NCBI RefSeq assembly: GCF_000421545.1
Contig: NZ_ATXF01000009.1
Location: 124,001-188,000 of the forward strand
Reading direction: 5' to 3'
DNA length: 64,000 nucleotides
Source of the DNA: Agromyces italicus DSM 16388
Lineage (GTDB): Bacteria; Actinomycetota; Actinomycetes; Actinomycetales; Microbacteriaceae
The notes beneath the pieces were generated by a model. That model was not told where the DNA came from. It ran no database searches and was given only the letters and a program-made list of their open reading frames with translations. How positions within the stretch are numbered: position 1 is the first letter of the stretch; each line of letters begins with the position of its first letter. Shown piece by piece: positions 9,036 through 18,747 of this stretch. Position numbers and translations under genes: made by a program.

Positions 9036-10298
<1,263 letters not shown>

Positions 10299-10299
<1 letters not shown>

Positions 10300-11006
10300 C
10301 ACTCCCAGCGGAAGAACTTCGCCGCCGCGAGGCTGACCACGATCGCGTACGCGGCCATGACGCCCAACAGCACCGGGTCTGCGGCACCGCCGGTCCAGAC
10401 GTCCTCGAGGGACTTGCGGAAGGCGCCGAGCGGGGTGAACTCCCCGATCTGCACCACGATAGCGGGCATCTGCCCCGCGGGCTGGATGAGGCCGGCCAGG
10501 AACGCCATCGGGAAGTACAGCAGCACCCCGATGCCGTTCGCGGCCCGACCGCTCGGGGCCACGGCCGCGATCAGCAGCCCGACCGCGAACATCGAGGCGG
10601 TGCCGAGCACGAAGACGGCGGTGAAGCCGATGAGGTTCGCCGGCATTGCGGCCCGCAGGGCGAGGGATGCCACGGCCAGCAGCGCACCGCAGCTGACGAG
10701 CGCGAGCACGAACTGCAGCAGCAACTGCACGACGAGGAGGTTTCGCGGGCGCAGCGGCGTGGTCGACAGCCGGCGCAGGATGCCCTTCTCGCGGTAGGTC
10801 GCGAGCGCGGTCGGCATCAGGTAGAGGCCGACCAGGCCGATCGCGATGGCCAGGGTCATCGGCACGAGCGTGGTGTCGCCGGGCCCGATCGAACTGCCGA
10901 ACACGATCAGGATGAACAGCGGGATGAGGAAGGTGAACAGCGAACCGGGCTCGCGGAGGAGCAGCTTCGATTCGACGACGGTGAGCTTGGCGGTCGCGGT
11001 GGCCAT
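10299..11006 (-). CDS. ABC-2 type transporter permease
   Basis: Membrane subunit of 235 residues with about six helices. It opens with ATAKLTVVESKLLLREPGSLFTFL, contains the ABC-2 loop YREKGILRRLSTTPLRPRNLLVVQ, and keeps the late helices GIGVLLYFPMAFLAGLI and AVVSLAAAKFF-like end typical of drug or lipid exporters. SD GGAGATTCCC precedes the ATG. It lies 53 bp after the ATPase gene and partners it; with kinase and regulator following, this is a four-gene self-regulated exporter operon. Confidence 0.92.
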
Positions 11007-11059
11007 GGGAATCTCCTGCTTGGTGGTCGGTCTCGGTCGGGCGGAATGCGGCCCGCGGA

Positions 11060-11977
11060 TCAGCGTTCGAACGCGCGCCCGGTCAGCGCGACGAACGCGT
11101 CGTCGAGCGTGCGCCGGTCGATGCGCAGATCGGCGGCGAGGACGTGCTTGCGGGCGAGCACCGCGGTCACGGCGGTCGCGAAGTCTCCGCGGCCGGTGAC
11201 GGTCACCTGCGCGCCGTCGACGGTCACCGCCGACACCCCGGCGAGCTCGCGCAGCGCCGAGAACAGTTCCTCCGAGGCATCCGCGACCACCGTGAAGTGC
11301 ATCGCGTGTTCGGCGTCGACGCCGGCGATGAGGCCGGCCGGCGAATCGATCGCGGCGATGCGCCCCCCACTGAACACCGCCACCCGGTCGCACAGCTCCT
11401 CGACCTCGTCCATGAAGTGACTGACGAGCACGACGGTCACGCCCGTGTCGCGGATCTGCTTGATGAGCTCCCACGTCGCGCGCCGCGCCTGCGGGTCGAG
11501 GCCGGTCGTCAGCTCGTCGAGAAAGGCCACGCGGGGGTTGCCGACGAGCGCGAGCGCGATGATCAGCCGCTGCTTCTGCCCGCCCGAGAGCTTGGCGAAG
11601 CGCGTGTTGCGCTGCTCGGCGAGCCCCCATTCGTCGAGAAGCTCGCGCCAGTCGCGCGGATCGGCGTAGAACGAGGCGTAGAGGTCGAGCGCCTCCCACA
11701 CCTTGAGGTTGTCGGGCAGCTGCGTGTGCTGCAGCTGCACGCCGATGACCTCGCGGAGCGCGCGGCCGTCCTCGACCGGGTCGAGGCCGAGCACCCGCAC
11801 ACTGCCGCGGTCGGCGCGTCGGAGGCCCTCGATGATCTCCACCGTCGTGGTCTTGCCGGTGCCGTTCGGGCCGAGGATGCCGAAGATCTCGCCCTCCTCG
11901 ACGGAGAAGGTGATTCCGTCGAGCACGGTGCGGCCGGCGTAGTGCTTGCTGAGGTCGGTGACGTCGATGACTGGCAT
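11060..11977 (-). CDS. ABC transporter ATP-binding protein (DrrA-like)
   Basis: Cytosolic ATPase of 305 residues, first gene of the exporter operon. Walker A GPNGTGKTT, Q-loop IGVQLQHTQLPDN, signature LSGGQKQRL, Walker B VAFLDELTTGLD and the H-loop VSHFMDE are all present. The Walker B reads D-E-L instead of the usual D-E-P, seen in some members. The C-terminal domain of about 90 residues resembles the DrrA/CcmA drug-exporter regulatory extension, ending TLDDAFVALTGR. The ATG at 11977 is used. It energises the permease at 10299-11006. Confidence 0.93.
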   Translation of the reverse strand: MPVIDVTDLSKHYAGRTVLDGITFSVEEGEIFGILGPNGTGKTTTVEIIEGLRRADRGSVRVLGLDPVEDGRALREVIGVQLQHTQLPDNLKVWEALDLYASFYADPRDWRELLDEWGLAEQRNTRFAKLSGGQKQRLIIALALVGNPRVAFLDELTTGLDPQARRATWELIKQIRDTGVTVVLVSHFMDEVEELCDRVAVFSGGRIAAIDSPAGLIAGVDAEHAMHFTVVADASEELFSALRELAGVSAVTVDGAQVTVTGRGDFATAVTAVLARKHVLAADLRIDRRTLDDAFVALTGRAFER

Positions 11978-12083
11978 GGCTCCAGCCTCGCGAACACGAG
12001 GCCCCCGTCCATCGGCCGTGCGGTCATCGTCGGGCGCGGCGCGGTGGATCCGCGAATCAACCGAACGGTGGATCACCGGCGGA

Positions 12084-12104
12084 CGTCGCAGCCGCGCTGC
12101 GACG
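12084..12104. promoter_or_regulatory. Inverted repeat between divergent promoters
   Basis: CGTCGCAGC at 12084-12092 and GCTGCGACG at 12096-12104 are perfect 9-bp arms with a 3-base centre. It lies in the 211-bp region between the exporter ATPase (minus) and the glycosyltransferase (plus). It may be the site of the exporter's response regulator. A direct repeat GGTGGATC is nearby at about 12040-12075. No target is proven. Confidence 0.35.
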
Positions 12105-12188
12105 CTCGTCCCCCGAGCCTGCCGAGCGAGCGTTCATCTCCGCGCCAGCACGGATGCTCCGCGTCGACGCCGCACCTACGCTGCCCAC

Positions 12189-13460
12189 ATGAGCGGCCCG
12201 CAGTCGCACCACTATCTCGTCGCGCTCGCCGACGGCGGCGGCACGGTGCCCGCCGAACTCGGAGTGGTGCGCCGGCTCGTCGAGCGCGGCCACCGCGTCA
12301 CCGCGCTCGTCGACGAGTCGATGGCGGGCGCGAGCCGCGCGACGGGCGCCGCGGTGCGCACCTGGGGCGCCCGGCCGAGCACCGAGTTCCGCGACTGGGC
12401 GATCAAGAACCCGCTCGAGCTCGCGAAGAGCATGTCGGAGCACTACCTGTCGGGTCCGGCCGCCGGTCACGCGGCCGACACGCTCGCCGCCATCGACGGC
12501 GGGCGCCCCGATCTCATCGTCACGACGTTCTTCACGCTCGGGGCGATGATCGCCGCCGAGGCGCGCGCGGTGCCGTTCGACGTGCTGATGCCGAACGTCT
12601 ACATCGCCCCGGTGCCGGGTCGCCCTCCGGGAGGCGCCGGCATGCGGCCGATGCGCGGTCCGCTCGGCGCGATGCGCGATCGCATGGCGGCCGCGGCCAC
12701 CACGAGACTGCTCGATCGGTACACCATGGATCCGCTGAACGCCGTGCGGGTGCGGCACGGTCTCGACCCGATCGTGCACGTCTGGGATCAGGTGCACCGG
12801 GCGCGGCGCGAACTCGTGCTCACGACCGCCGAGTTCGAGTTCGACGGCGAGTTCCCTCCGAACGTGCGCTTCGTCGGCCCGGTGCTCGACGACCCCGCCT
12901 GGGCCGTCGCCGAGCGTTTCGACCCGCCCCCCGGCGACGCCCCGCTCGTGCTCGTCGCGCTCTCATCGACCTTCCAGAATCACGCCGACTGCCTGCAGCG
13001 CATCGCCGACGCACTCGGAACCCTGCCGGTGCGGGGGTACCTGACGACCGGGCCGTCGATTCCGCCCGAGCTCATCGACGCGCCCGTCAACACCGTCGTC
13101 GTGGCATCCGCCCCCCATCGCGAGGCGATGCGCCGGGCGAGCCTCGTCGTGACGCACGGCGGCCACGGCACGGTGATGAAGGCGCTCGCTGCGGGGCTTC
13201 CGCTCGTCGTGCTCCACCATGGACGCGATCAGGCCGACAACGCCGCCCGCATCGTGAAGCGGGGCGCCGGGGTCACTGTGCCGCGTCGGGCGCCCGCCGA
13301 CGAGATCGCCGCCGCGATCGAGAAGGTGCTGGGCCACGAGCGGTACCGGGCGGCCGCGGCCCGGCTCGGCGAGGCGATCAACCGGGATGTCGCGGCGAAC
13401 GCCCTGCTCGCCGAACTCGAGCAGCTCGCTCCCGTCACAGCCCCTCCGCGATCTCCTTGA
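12189..13460 (+). CDS. Glycosyltransferase, GT1/macrolide type
   Basis: GT-B glycosyltransferase of 423 residues. The N-terminal acceptor domain starts HHYLVALADGGGTVPAELGVVRRLVERGHRVTAL. The C-terminal nucleotide-sugar domain has the family block ASLVVTHGGHGTVMKALAAGLPLVVLHHGRDQADNAARI, as in macrolide and antibiotic glycosyltransferases (UDPGT-like). Such enzymes add a sugar from UDP- or TDP-sugar to a small hydrophobic acceptor, for detoxification or in biosynthesis. No biosynthetic genes are nearby, so detoxification is the more likely role, possibly together with the divergent exporter. Its 3' end overlaps the convergent ArsR gene by 26 bp. Confidence 0.85.
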   Translation: MSGPQSHHYLVALADGGGTVPAELGVVRRLVERGHRVTALVDESMAGASRATGAAVRTWGARPSTEFRDWAIKNPLELAKSMSEHYLSGPAAGHAADTLAAIDGGRPDLIVTTFFTLGAMIAAEARAVPFDVLMPNVYIAPVPGRPPGGAGMRPMRGPLGAMRDRMAAAATTRLLDRYTMDPLNAVRVRHGLDPIVHVWDQVHRARRELVLTTAEFEFDGEFPPNVRFVGPVLDDPAWAVAERFDPPPGDAPLVLVALSSTFQNHADCLQRIADALGTLPVRGYLTTGPSIPPELIDAPVNTVVVASAPHREAMRRASLVVTHGGHGTVMKALAAGLPLVVLHHGRDQADNAARIVKRGAGVTVPRRAPADEIAAAIEKVLGHERYRAAAARLGEAINRDVAANALLAELEQLAPVTAPPRSP

Positions 13461-13752
13461 TCGCGGCCAGGCGGCGCTCCCAGTCGCGACCGACGGCGTC
13501 GAGCCTCGCGGCGGTCGCGCTGAGTTCGGCGCCGAGCACGCGGTAGCGCACCTCTCGGCCGACCCGCACCGGTTCGACGAGGCCGACCTCGGCGAGCACC
13601 GCGAGGTGCTTGGCGATGGCCTGCCGGGTCACCGGGAGGCGTTCGGCGAGGGCCGACGCCGAGGCATCCCCCTCGCCGAGCGCCGCGAGGATGCTCCACC
13701 GCGTCTCGTCGCCCAGGGCGGCGAACACGGGAACCAGCGCCGCACTGCTCAT
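13435..13752 (-). CDS. ArsR-family winged-helix regulator
   Basis: Small DNA-binding repressor of 105 residues. Winged helix: VPVFAALGDETRWSILAALGEGDASASALAERLPVTRQAIAKHLAVLAEVGLV. No metal-binding Cys cluster is seen, so it is one of the non-metal ArsR proteins that are paired with SRPBCC proteins. Its ATG overlaps the stop of the SRPBCC gene as ATGA. Two inverted repeats upstream of the operon are probable autoregulatory operators. Confidence 0.9.
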   Translation of the reverse strand: MSSAALVPVFAALGDETRWSILAALGEGDASASALAERLPVTRQAIAKHLAVLAEVGLVEPVRVGREVRYRVLGAELSATAARLDAVGRDWERRLAAIKEIAEGL

Positions 13753-14231
13753 ACGCCGCCCTCGAGCAGGGCGACGAGCTTGTCGAGTTCTTCGACCCAC
13801 CCCTCGGCGTGATCGGCCATGTTCGCGGCCGGGTCGCTCGTTCGGTCGAACCCGGTCTCGACGACGGTGAGTTCGGTGCCGCCGTCGAGCTCGTCGAGGG
13901 TGAAGGTGAAGACGGTCGTGGTCGCCTCGTCGATCGCGCCGCCCGCGCGGCGGGCCGCGTCGTCGTTGCCCCAGCGGTACGAGACCGTGCGCGGGGCGTC
14001 GATCGCCTCGACGCGCAGCGGGATGACCCCGTACCCCTCGAAGCTCATCGTGCCGGTTGCGCCGGCTCCGGCGCCGTCGAGCACGGTCCGACCGAACCAG
14101 CGGGAGATGTGCTCGGGCTCGGTGACGGCGCGCCACACCTTGGCGACGGGGGCGGCGATGCGGATCGTGCGTCGCACCGTGAAGGCCCCTTCATCGATGA
14201 CGGATGCTTCGTTGCGGGTCATGCTCACCAT
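13749..14231 (-). CDS. SRPBCC (AHSA1-like) domain protein
   Basis: Protein of 160 residues with the Bet v1/START fold of the AHSA1 family: VRRTIRIAAPVAKVWRAVTEPEHISRWFG, then YRWGN and the C-terminal helix HAEGWVEELDKLVALLEG. These proteins have a hydrophobic cavity; the ligand is unknown. GGAAGGAG precedes the ATG at 14231 by 7 bases; a second in-frame ATG is at 14222. It is the first gene of the operon and is translationally coupled to the ArsR gene. Confidence 0.88.
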   Translation of the reverse strand: MVSMTRNEASVIDEGAFTVRRTIRIAAPVAKVWRAVTEPEHISRWFGRTVLDGAGAGATGTMSFEGYGVIPLRVEAIDAPRTVSYRWGNDDAARRAGGAIDEATTTVFTFTLDELDGGTELTVVETGFDRTSDPAANMADHAEGWVEELDKLVALLEGGV

Positions 14232-14287
14232 GATCGCGCTCCTTCCGGCGAATGCAGCAGTGGATGTCTCGGCGATCACTCGATCAC

Positions 14288-14338
14288 CTGCAACTCAATA
14301 GTTGCAGAAGATCGATGGAAATGCAACCATCCGGTTGC
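14288..14338. promoter_or_regulatory. Two tandem operators of the ArsR/SRPBCC operon
   Basis: CTGCAACT-CAAT-AGTTGCAG at 14288-14307 and GCAACC-ATCC-GGTTGC at 14323-14338 are two perfect inverted repeats sharing the half-site GCAAC and a 4-base centre. Their centres are 33 bp apart, close to three helical turns. They lie just upstream of the SRPBCC start and are the likely sites of the ArsR protein. Confidence 0.7.
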
Positions 14339-14341
14339 GTT

Positions 14342-15229
14342 TCATGCGCGCGGTTCGAATTCGCGGCACAGAGCGGCGAACGCCCGCACGGCCGGCTCGT
14401 CGGCCCCGGATCGCCACACGAGCACCCAGTCGAGCGGGGGCGCATCGGCGATCGGAACGAACTCGACGCCGGGCATGGCCGCGTAGTACGCCGCGTGGGC
14501 CCCGGCCGGCGACACGCAGCGACGCGCCGCGACGAGCGTGAGCAACTCGTGGAACGTCGCCGGCCGCGGCCCCGTTCGCGGGATCGCGCGACCACTCGGC
14601 GTGCGGCTCGGCAGCATCGCCTCGATCCAGTGCTCGGGCAGCGACCCCGGATCGACGTGCGCGTGCACGGCCAGATCCTCGAGCGACACCGAGTCGCGGT
14701 CGGCGAGCGGATGTCCCGACCACACCATGAGGACGCGACCCGCGCTGAAGACGACGGGGCCTTCAGCGAGGTCGGACTCCTGTACGGGCCGCCAGATCAC
14801 GACGGCGTCGACCTCGCGGCGTCGCAGCGGCCCGAGCGCATCGCTGAAGTGGATCTCGTGGGTCTCCACGACCGAGCCCGGATGGCGTCTCCGGAACTCC
14901 TCGATGCGATCGAGGAACATCGCGCCGTCGTTGCCCATGACCCCCAGGCGCAGCGTCCCGACGACGCCCCGGGCGGCCGCCTTCGCCTTCGCGACACCGG
15001 CGAGGATCGCACCGTGGCCGGCCGCGAGGTCGTCTCGCAGTACCGAGCCGAGCGGGGTCAGCTCGACGCGACGACTGCTCCGGTCGAACAGTCGGCCGCC
15101 GATCTGCCGCTCCTGGCCGAGGATCGCCTGGCTCACCCGCGCCTGCGACACGTGCAGCCGCTCAGCCGTGCGGCCGAAATGCAACTCCTCGGCGAGAACC
15201 AGGAAGATCTCGATGTCGCGCAACTCCAT
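14342..15229 (-). CDS. LysR family transcriptional regulator
   Basis: Regulator of 295 residues. The N-terminal HTH is MELRDIEIFLVLAEELHFGRTAERLHVSQARVSQAILGQE, typical of the LysR branch with aromatic or unknown effectors. The effector domain runs from about residue 90 (GTLRLGVMGNDGAMFL). An AGGTGCGCTG stretch precedes the ATG at 15229. A perfect palindrome lies 15 bp upstream. No clear target gene is divergent from it: the next plus-strand space is the 303-bp gap up to the FBP gene. Confidence 0.9.
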   Translation of the reverse strand: MELRDIEIFLVLAEELHFGRTAERLHVSQARVSQAILGQERQIGGRLFDRSSRRVELTPLGSVLRDDLAAGHGAILAGVAKAKAAARGVVGTLRLGVMGNDGAMFLDRIEEFRRRHPGSVVETHEIHFSDALGPLRRREVDAVVIWRPVQESDLAEGPVVFSAGRVLMVWSGHPLADRDSVSLEDLAVHAHVDPGSLPEHWIEAMLPSRTPSGRAIPRTGPRPATFHELLTLVAARRCVSPAGAHAAYYAAMPGVEFVPIADAPPLDWVLVWRSGADEPAVRAFAALCREFEPRA

Positions 15230-15532
15230 CAGCGCACCTCCAGCGATAACCCACAGGTTATCGCAACGAATACGATTCACCCGTTGATCTGGGAATCCTG
15301 TCGGCGTCACTCTGAAGACGGGCACAGTTCCGCCCGATGACGAGGAAGGGAAACGACCATGCGACGACCGCGGCGCAGCATGACCGTCTGGACTCCGCAC
15401 GGCCGCACCGTCCGTATGGCCCGACTACGCCGTACCCTGTGCATGATCGCGGCGAACCCGTCGAACCTCCGGCTGGTCATCGACGGGTGGCTCGAGGACG
15501 CCCGTCGCAGCATCGCACCCCGGCTGCGTCGC
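15230..15532. other. Gene-poor gap with a LysR-type palindrome
   Basis: This 303-bp stretch lies between the LysR start and the 3' end of the FBP-type gene. CGATAACC-CACA-GGTTATCG at 15244-15263 is a perfect 8-bp inverted repeat with the T-N11-A core expected for a LysR site. An open frame begins at 15359 on the plus strand after AGGAAGGG, but it runs on antisense through the whole FBP gene and is not called as a gene. Nothing else is recognised. Confidence 0.55.
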
Positions 15533-16033
15533 TCAGCCGCCGAGCGGCTCCCCGGCGACTTCGCGGATGAAGCCGATCACGTGCTCGCGCAGCGACGCGA
15601 CGCGGCGGTCGCGAGCGGCCTCGACGTCGAAGCCGAGGTACGCGACGGGTGGGCGCCTGCGCGCATTCACCGAGCATTGGAAGTCGGCGCACACGAGCGT
15701 GCCGACGGTGTCGCCCTTCCGGCCGGTGGCGCCGGCGCGGCGCGCCACGAAGAAGAGCACGTCGTTCGGCAGGTGCACGTCCTTGCACCACGAGCACTGC
15801 GGCCGCGAGCGCAGTCGACCCTCGGCGCGCCTCAGCATGACGCCGACGAGTTCGCCGCCGATCGGGGCCACGACGTAGGCGACGTTCGGCAGCTTGCGGT
15901 CGCGCCAGCCGAGGAAGTCGCAGCGATCCCAGTCGAGCGGGGCGAAGTCGGCCGGCAGGGTGAGGGCGGCGCGCTCGCGCACGCTGGCATTGATGAGCGA
16001 GGCGCGGATCTGCGCGTCGGTGATGGGGAGCAC
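15533..16033 (-). CDS. FBP-type treble-clef zinc-finger protein (EF-G-binding-like)
   Basis: Protein of 166 residues. The Cys pattern QCSWCKD ... CADFQCSVNARR is the C-terminal treble-clef zinc finger of FBP/elongation-factor-G-binding proteins (FusB relatives), widespread in Actinobacteria. FusB-type proteins bind EF-G and help it leave the ribosome, giving fusidic acid tolerance; whether the actinobacterial short forms do this is not established. The family normally begins LPITDAxIRAS, which supports the GTG at 16033; longer in-frame starts to 16126 exist. Confidence 0.82.
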   Translation of the reverse strand: MLPITDAQIRASLINASVRERAALTLPADFAPLDWDRCDFLGWRDRKLPNVAYVVAPIGGELVGVMLRRAEGRLRSRPQCSWCKDVHLPNDVLFFVARRAGATGRKGDTVGTLVCADFQCSVNARRRPPVAYLGFDVEAARDRRVASLREHVIGFIREVAGEPLGG

Positions 16034-16257
16034 GGAATCTGAACCTGTTCTGTTCGCCGCCGAGACGGGCGGCACGCTGACGTGGGGGTGACCGGTCGCA
16101 GGCGCGACCGACCGCGGTCGCGGCATGGACTGCCACGACCCGGGGCGGGGTCACCTCATCGCGGCGCACGAAGCGCCCGCGACCCCCTCACGCCCGCGCA
16201 CGACGGCGGGCATCTCAGCTCGATTCACAATCGGGCAGTCTACGCGCCGCCGCCCGC

Positions 16258-16746
16258 TCACAGGTACCGCTTGAACCCCACATGGGATGCCTCGAAGTCG
16301 AGCCGCTCGTAGAAGCGATGCGCGTCGTCGCGGCGCGCATCCGAGGTCAACTGCACGAGGCGTGCGCCGTGCAACCGCGCGTGCTCGACCGCCCACTCGA
16401 TCATCGCCGAACCCACGCCGCCACCGCGGAGGTCTTCGGCGACGCGCACGGCCTCGATCTGCATCCGCATCGCGCCCCCGCGCGAGAGGCCAGGAATGAA
16501 GGTGAGCTGCATCGTCCCGACGATCCGTCCGTCGGCGGCTTCGACCGCCACGAGCAGCTGCGCGGCATCCGCGTCGATCGCGTCGAACGCACGCCGGTAG
16601 CCGGCGCGCGTCTCGTCGTCGAACGCGAACTCAGCCGCGCGAAGTCCATCGGCCGCCATGAGCGCGACGACGGCATCGACGTCGTCGCGGCGGGCCCGGC
16701 GCAGGGTGTACGAGGAGCGGGGGGTCGCGATCGTGGTGAGGCTCAC
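16258..16746 (-). CDS. GNAT family N-acetyltransferase
   Basis: Acetyltransferase of 162 residues. Acetyl-CoA site: QIEAVRVAEDLRGGGVGSAMIEWAVEHAR, with motif R-G-G-G-V-G; the C-terminus LTSDARRDDAHRFYERLDFEASHVGFKRYL is a complete GNAT ending. Probable acceptor is an amine on a small molecule or protein. The GTG start at 16746 gives MSLTTIATPR. It stands alone, divergent from a TetR gene. Confidence 0.88.
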   Translation of the reverse strand: MSLTTIATPRSSYTLRRARRDDVDAVVALMAADGLRAAEFAFDDETRAGYRRAFDAIDADAAQLLVAVEAADGRIVGTMQLTFIPGLSRGGAMRMQIEAVRVAEDLRGGGVGSAMIEWAVEHARLHGARLVQLTSDARRDDAHRFYERLDFEASHVGFKRYL

Positions 16747-16805
16747 CCGCCAACGCTCTCACGACGGCGGCCCCGTGGCGTACGGCGCGAGGTGTAGACT
16801 GATGA

Positions 16806-16824
16806 TGTTTACAGCGTAAGCATG
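16806..16824. promoter_or_regulatory. TetR operator candidate
   Basis: ATGTTTACAGCGTAAGCAT is a 19-bp near-palindrome (one mismatch in each arm) of the TGTTTAC-N3-GTAAACA type common for TetR regulators. It lies 24 bp before the TetR start and probably covers its promoter, giving autoregulation of the TetR-SDR operon. Confidence 0.5.
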
Positions 16825-16847
16825 AGCACCGAGGAGGTGGGCCAACC

Positions 16848-17531
16848 GTGCGCACGACCATCGACGCCGACGCGATCACCGATGCCGCCGTCTCGATCGC
16901 CGACCGCGACGGACTCGGCGCCGTCTCGATGCGTCGAGTCGGCACCGAGCTCGGCGTCTCCGGCATGGCGCTCTACCGTCACGTCGCCGACCGCGACGAC
17001 CTCGTCCTGCGAATGGCGGCCCGCACCGCGAGCTCTCGTGCACTTCTGCCACCCGCCGACGCCGCATGGCGCGAAAGCCTCGAACACCTCGCCGAGCGCG
17101 TCTGGGACTCGTTCGAACAGCATCCCTGGCTGCTCGGGGTCGTCGTCAGCCCGACCCGCATGCTCGACCTGGCGAGCGCCGAACAGACCGGCACGCTGCT
17201 CGCCCGGCTCGGCGATGCGGGCGTCGACGCCGACACCGCGGGCGACCTGCTCGTCGGCGCGACCGCCATCGTGATCGGCGTCGCGTGCCTGACGCTGCCC
17301 CCGCTCCCCCGCGGCATCGACTTCACGCTCGATCGACTCGCGCCGCGTGACGCGGCCGTCGACGACGCCGACGCAGCCGACGCCATCGCCGATGCCGCTC
17401 GCTTCCGCGCCCGCCCGTTCGACGCCGCGCGCGGGCGCGACATCCTGCGTGCGACCTTGACCCCCTTCCTCGACGGCATCGAGGAGAGCCTCACCCCGCC
17501 CCGCACGCCGCACCGCGACGCCGGGGCATGA
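16848..17531 (+). CDS. TetR family regulator
   Basis: Repressor of 227 residues starting with GTG at 16848, after GAGGAGGTGGGCC. HTH: ISIADRDGLGAVSMRRVGTELGVSGMALYRHVADRDDLV-like block near residues 10-55 with a TetR_C ligand domain (length and the WLLGVVVSPTRML block fit TetR_C_1). Its stop overlaps an ATG and the SDR gene begins 18 bp later, so the two are one operon and the SDR product or substrate may be the ligand. Confidence 0.88.
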   Translation: MRTTIDADAITDAAVSIADRDGLGAVSMRRVGTELGVSGMALYRHVADRDDLVLRMAARTASSRALLPPADAAWRESLEHLAERVWDSFEQHPWLLGVVVSPTRMLDLASAEQTGTLLARLGDAGVDADTAGDLLVGATAIVIGVACLTLPPLPRGIDFTLDRLAPRDAAVDDADAADAIADAARFRARPFDAARGRDILRATLTPFLDGIEESLTPPRTPHRDAGA

Positions 17532-17548
17532 ACCGAAAGGACACCATC

Positions 17549-18295
17549 ATGCGTCTCGAGAACAAGGTCGCCATCGTGACCGGCGGAGCCGGCGGCATCG
17601 GCCAGGGCATCGTGCGCCACTTCCTCGCGGAGGGCGCGAAGGTCGTCATCGTCGACATCGTCGACCAGCAGCAGGGCGACGAGCTCGTGGCCGGCCTCGG
17701 CGACGCGGTGCGCTACCTGCAGTCCGACATCTCGAGGGCCGAGAACGCGCCGACGATCATCGCCTCGGCGGTCGACGCGTTCGGCAGGCTCGACATCCTG
17801 GTGAACAACGCCCACGCCTCGAAGCAGGCCCCGATCCTGGAGACGACCCAGGAGATGTGGGACCTCTCGCTCGGCTCCGGCATGTACGCCACGTTCCACC
17901 TCATGCGCGCAGCCCACCCCGAACTCGTGAAGACGAAGGGCGCGATCGTGAACTTCGCCTCGGGCGCGGGCATCAAGGGCCTGCCCAACCAGGTGACCTA
18001 TGCCGCCGCGAAAGAGGCGATCCGCGCGATCACCCGGGTCGCCGCGAACGAGTGGGCCGCCGACGGCGTGCGGGTGAACCTCGTCTCGCCCGTGGCGCTC
18101 ACCCCCGGCATCAAGGCGTGGGGCGAAGCGTTCCCGGCCGAATTCCAAGAGGTCGTCGGCGGCGTGCCGCTCGGCCGGCTCGGCGATCCCGAGACCGACA
18201 TCGCCCCGGCCGTCGCGTTCCTCGCGAGCGACGACGCCAAGTACATCACCGGCCAGACGCTCATGACCGACGGCGGCTCCATCATGATGCCGTAG
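17549..18295 (+). CDS. SDR family NAD(P)-dependent oxidoreductase
   Basis: Classical short-chain dehydrogenase of 248 residues. Cofactor motif TGGAGGIGQGI, NNAH (a variant of NNAG), catalytic Ser in NFASGAG, and YAAAKEA giving the Tyr-x-x-x-Lys pair. The C-terminus GQTLMTDGGSIMMP is usual. Asp in VIVDIVD after beta-2 suggests NAD rather than NADP. GAAAGG precedes the ATG at 17549; an earlier in-frame ATG at 17528 overlaps the TetR stop. The substrate alcohol or ketone is unknown. Confidence 0.92.
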   Translation: MRLENKVAIVTGGAGGIGQGIVRHFLAEGAKVVIVDIVDQQQGDELVAGLGDAVRYLQSDISRAENAPTIIASAVDAFGRLDILVNNAHASKQAPILETTQEMWDLSLGSGMYATFHLMRAAHPELVKTKGAIVNFASGAGIKGLPNQVTYAAAKEAIRAITRVAANEWAADGVRVNLVSPVALTPGIKAWGEAFPAEFQEVVGGVPLGRLGDPETDIAPAVAFLASDDAKYITGQTLMTDGGSIMMP

Positions 18296-18310
18296 GGCCG
18301 TCGACCGACC

Positions 18311-18685
18311 TCAGGCGCGCACGTCGTCGATGATCACGAAGAGCTTGCGCACGGCCTCGTGCACGTGCCACACACCGCGCCAGCCGCTCGGGGTGATCAG
18401 CGTGTCGCCGGCGCCGAACGTCACGGGTTCTTCGCCGTCGACCTCGATCGTCACGCGACCCGAGAGGAACTGACACACTTCGGTGTAGCCCTCACGGGTC
18501 GCGGAGAACCGGCCCGGTGAGCACTCCCAATACCCGACGTCGAGGCCCGGCACCTCCCACAGCGAACCGGATGCCTCGAGCACGCCGTCGGTCAGGGCGG
18601 TGGGCTTCGGGGCGGCGGGGCCGAGGTCGCGCGCGAGCGGGGCGAGCCCCGCGACGGTCGACACGGTGTCTGGCCGGTCGGTCAT
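18311..18685 (-). CDS. Cupin domain protein (Cupin_3 type)
   Basis: Single-cupin protein of 124 residues: GYWECSPGRFSATREGYTEVCQFLSGRVTIEVDGEEPVTFGAGDTLITPSGWRGVWHVHEAVRKLFVI. This short cupin type (DUF861/Cupin_3) commonly accompanies amine- or ureide-degrading flavoenzymes. It is 62 bp downstream of the flavin oxidoreductase gene on the same strand, so it is likely co-transcribed and controlled by the divergent TetR. A binding or modifying role for the oxidase substrate or product is inferred. Confidence 0.85.
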   Translation of the reverse strand: MTDRPDTVSTVAGLAPLARDLGPAAPKPTALTDGVLEASGSLWEVPGLDVGYWECSPGRFSATREGYTEVCQFLSGRVTIEVDGEEPVTFGAGDTLITPSGWRGVWHVHEAVRKLFVIIDDVRA

Positions 18686-18747
18686 CGGTTCCTCATCGGT
18701 GCTTCGTGCCCGCGCAACTGCCTCTGCAGGAAAGGTGTCACGACGCC

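Noticed and set aside
15359..16042. Plus-strand gene of 227 codons
   Set aside because: Only its first 57 codons lie outside the FBP-type gene, whose zinc-finger motif clearly places the real gene on the minus strand. Kept only as a finding.
16822..17274. Frame starting ATG 16822 ahead of the TetR gene
   Set aside because: It overlaps the TetR gene in another frame and has no recognisable product; the GTG 16848 frame carries the HTH.
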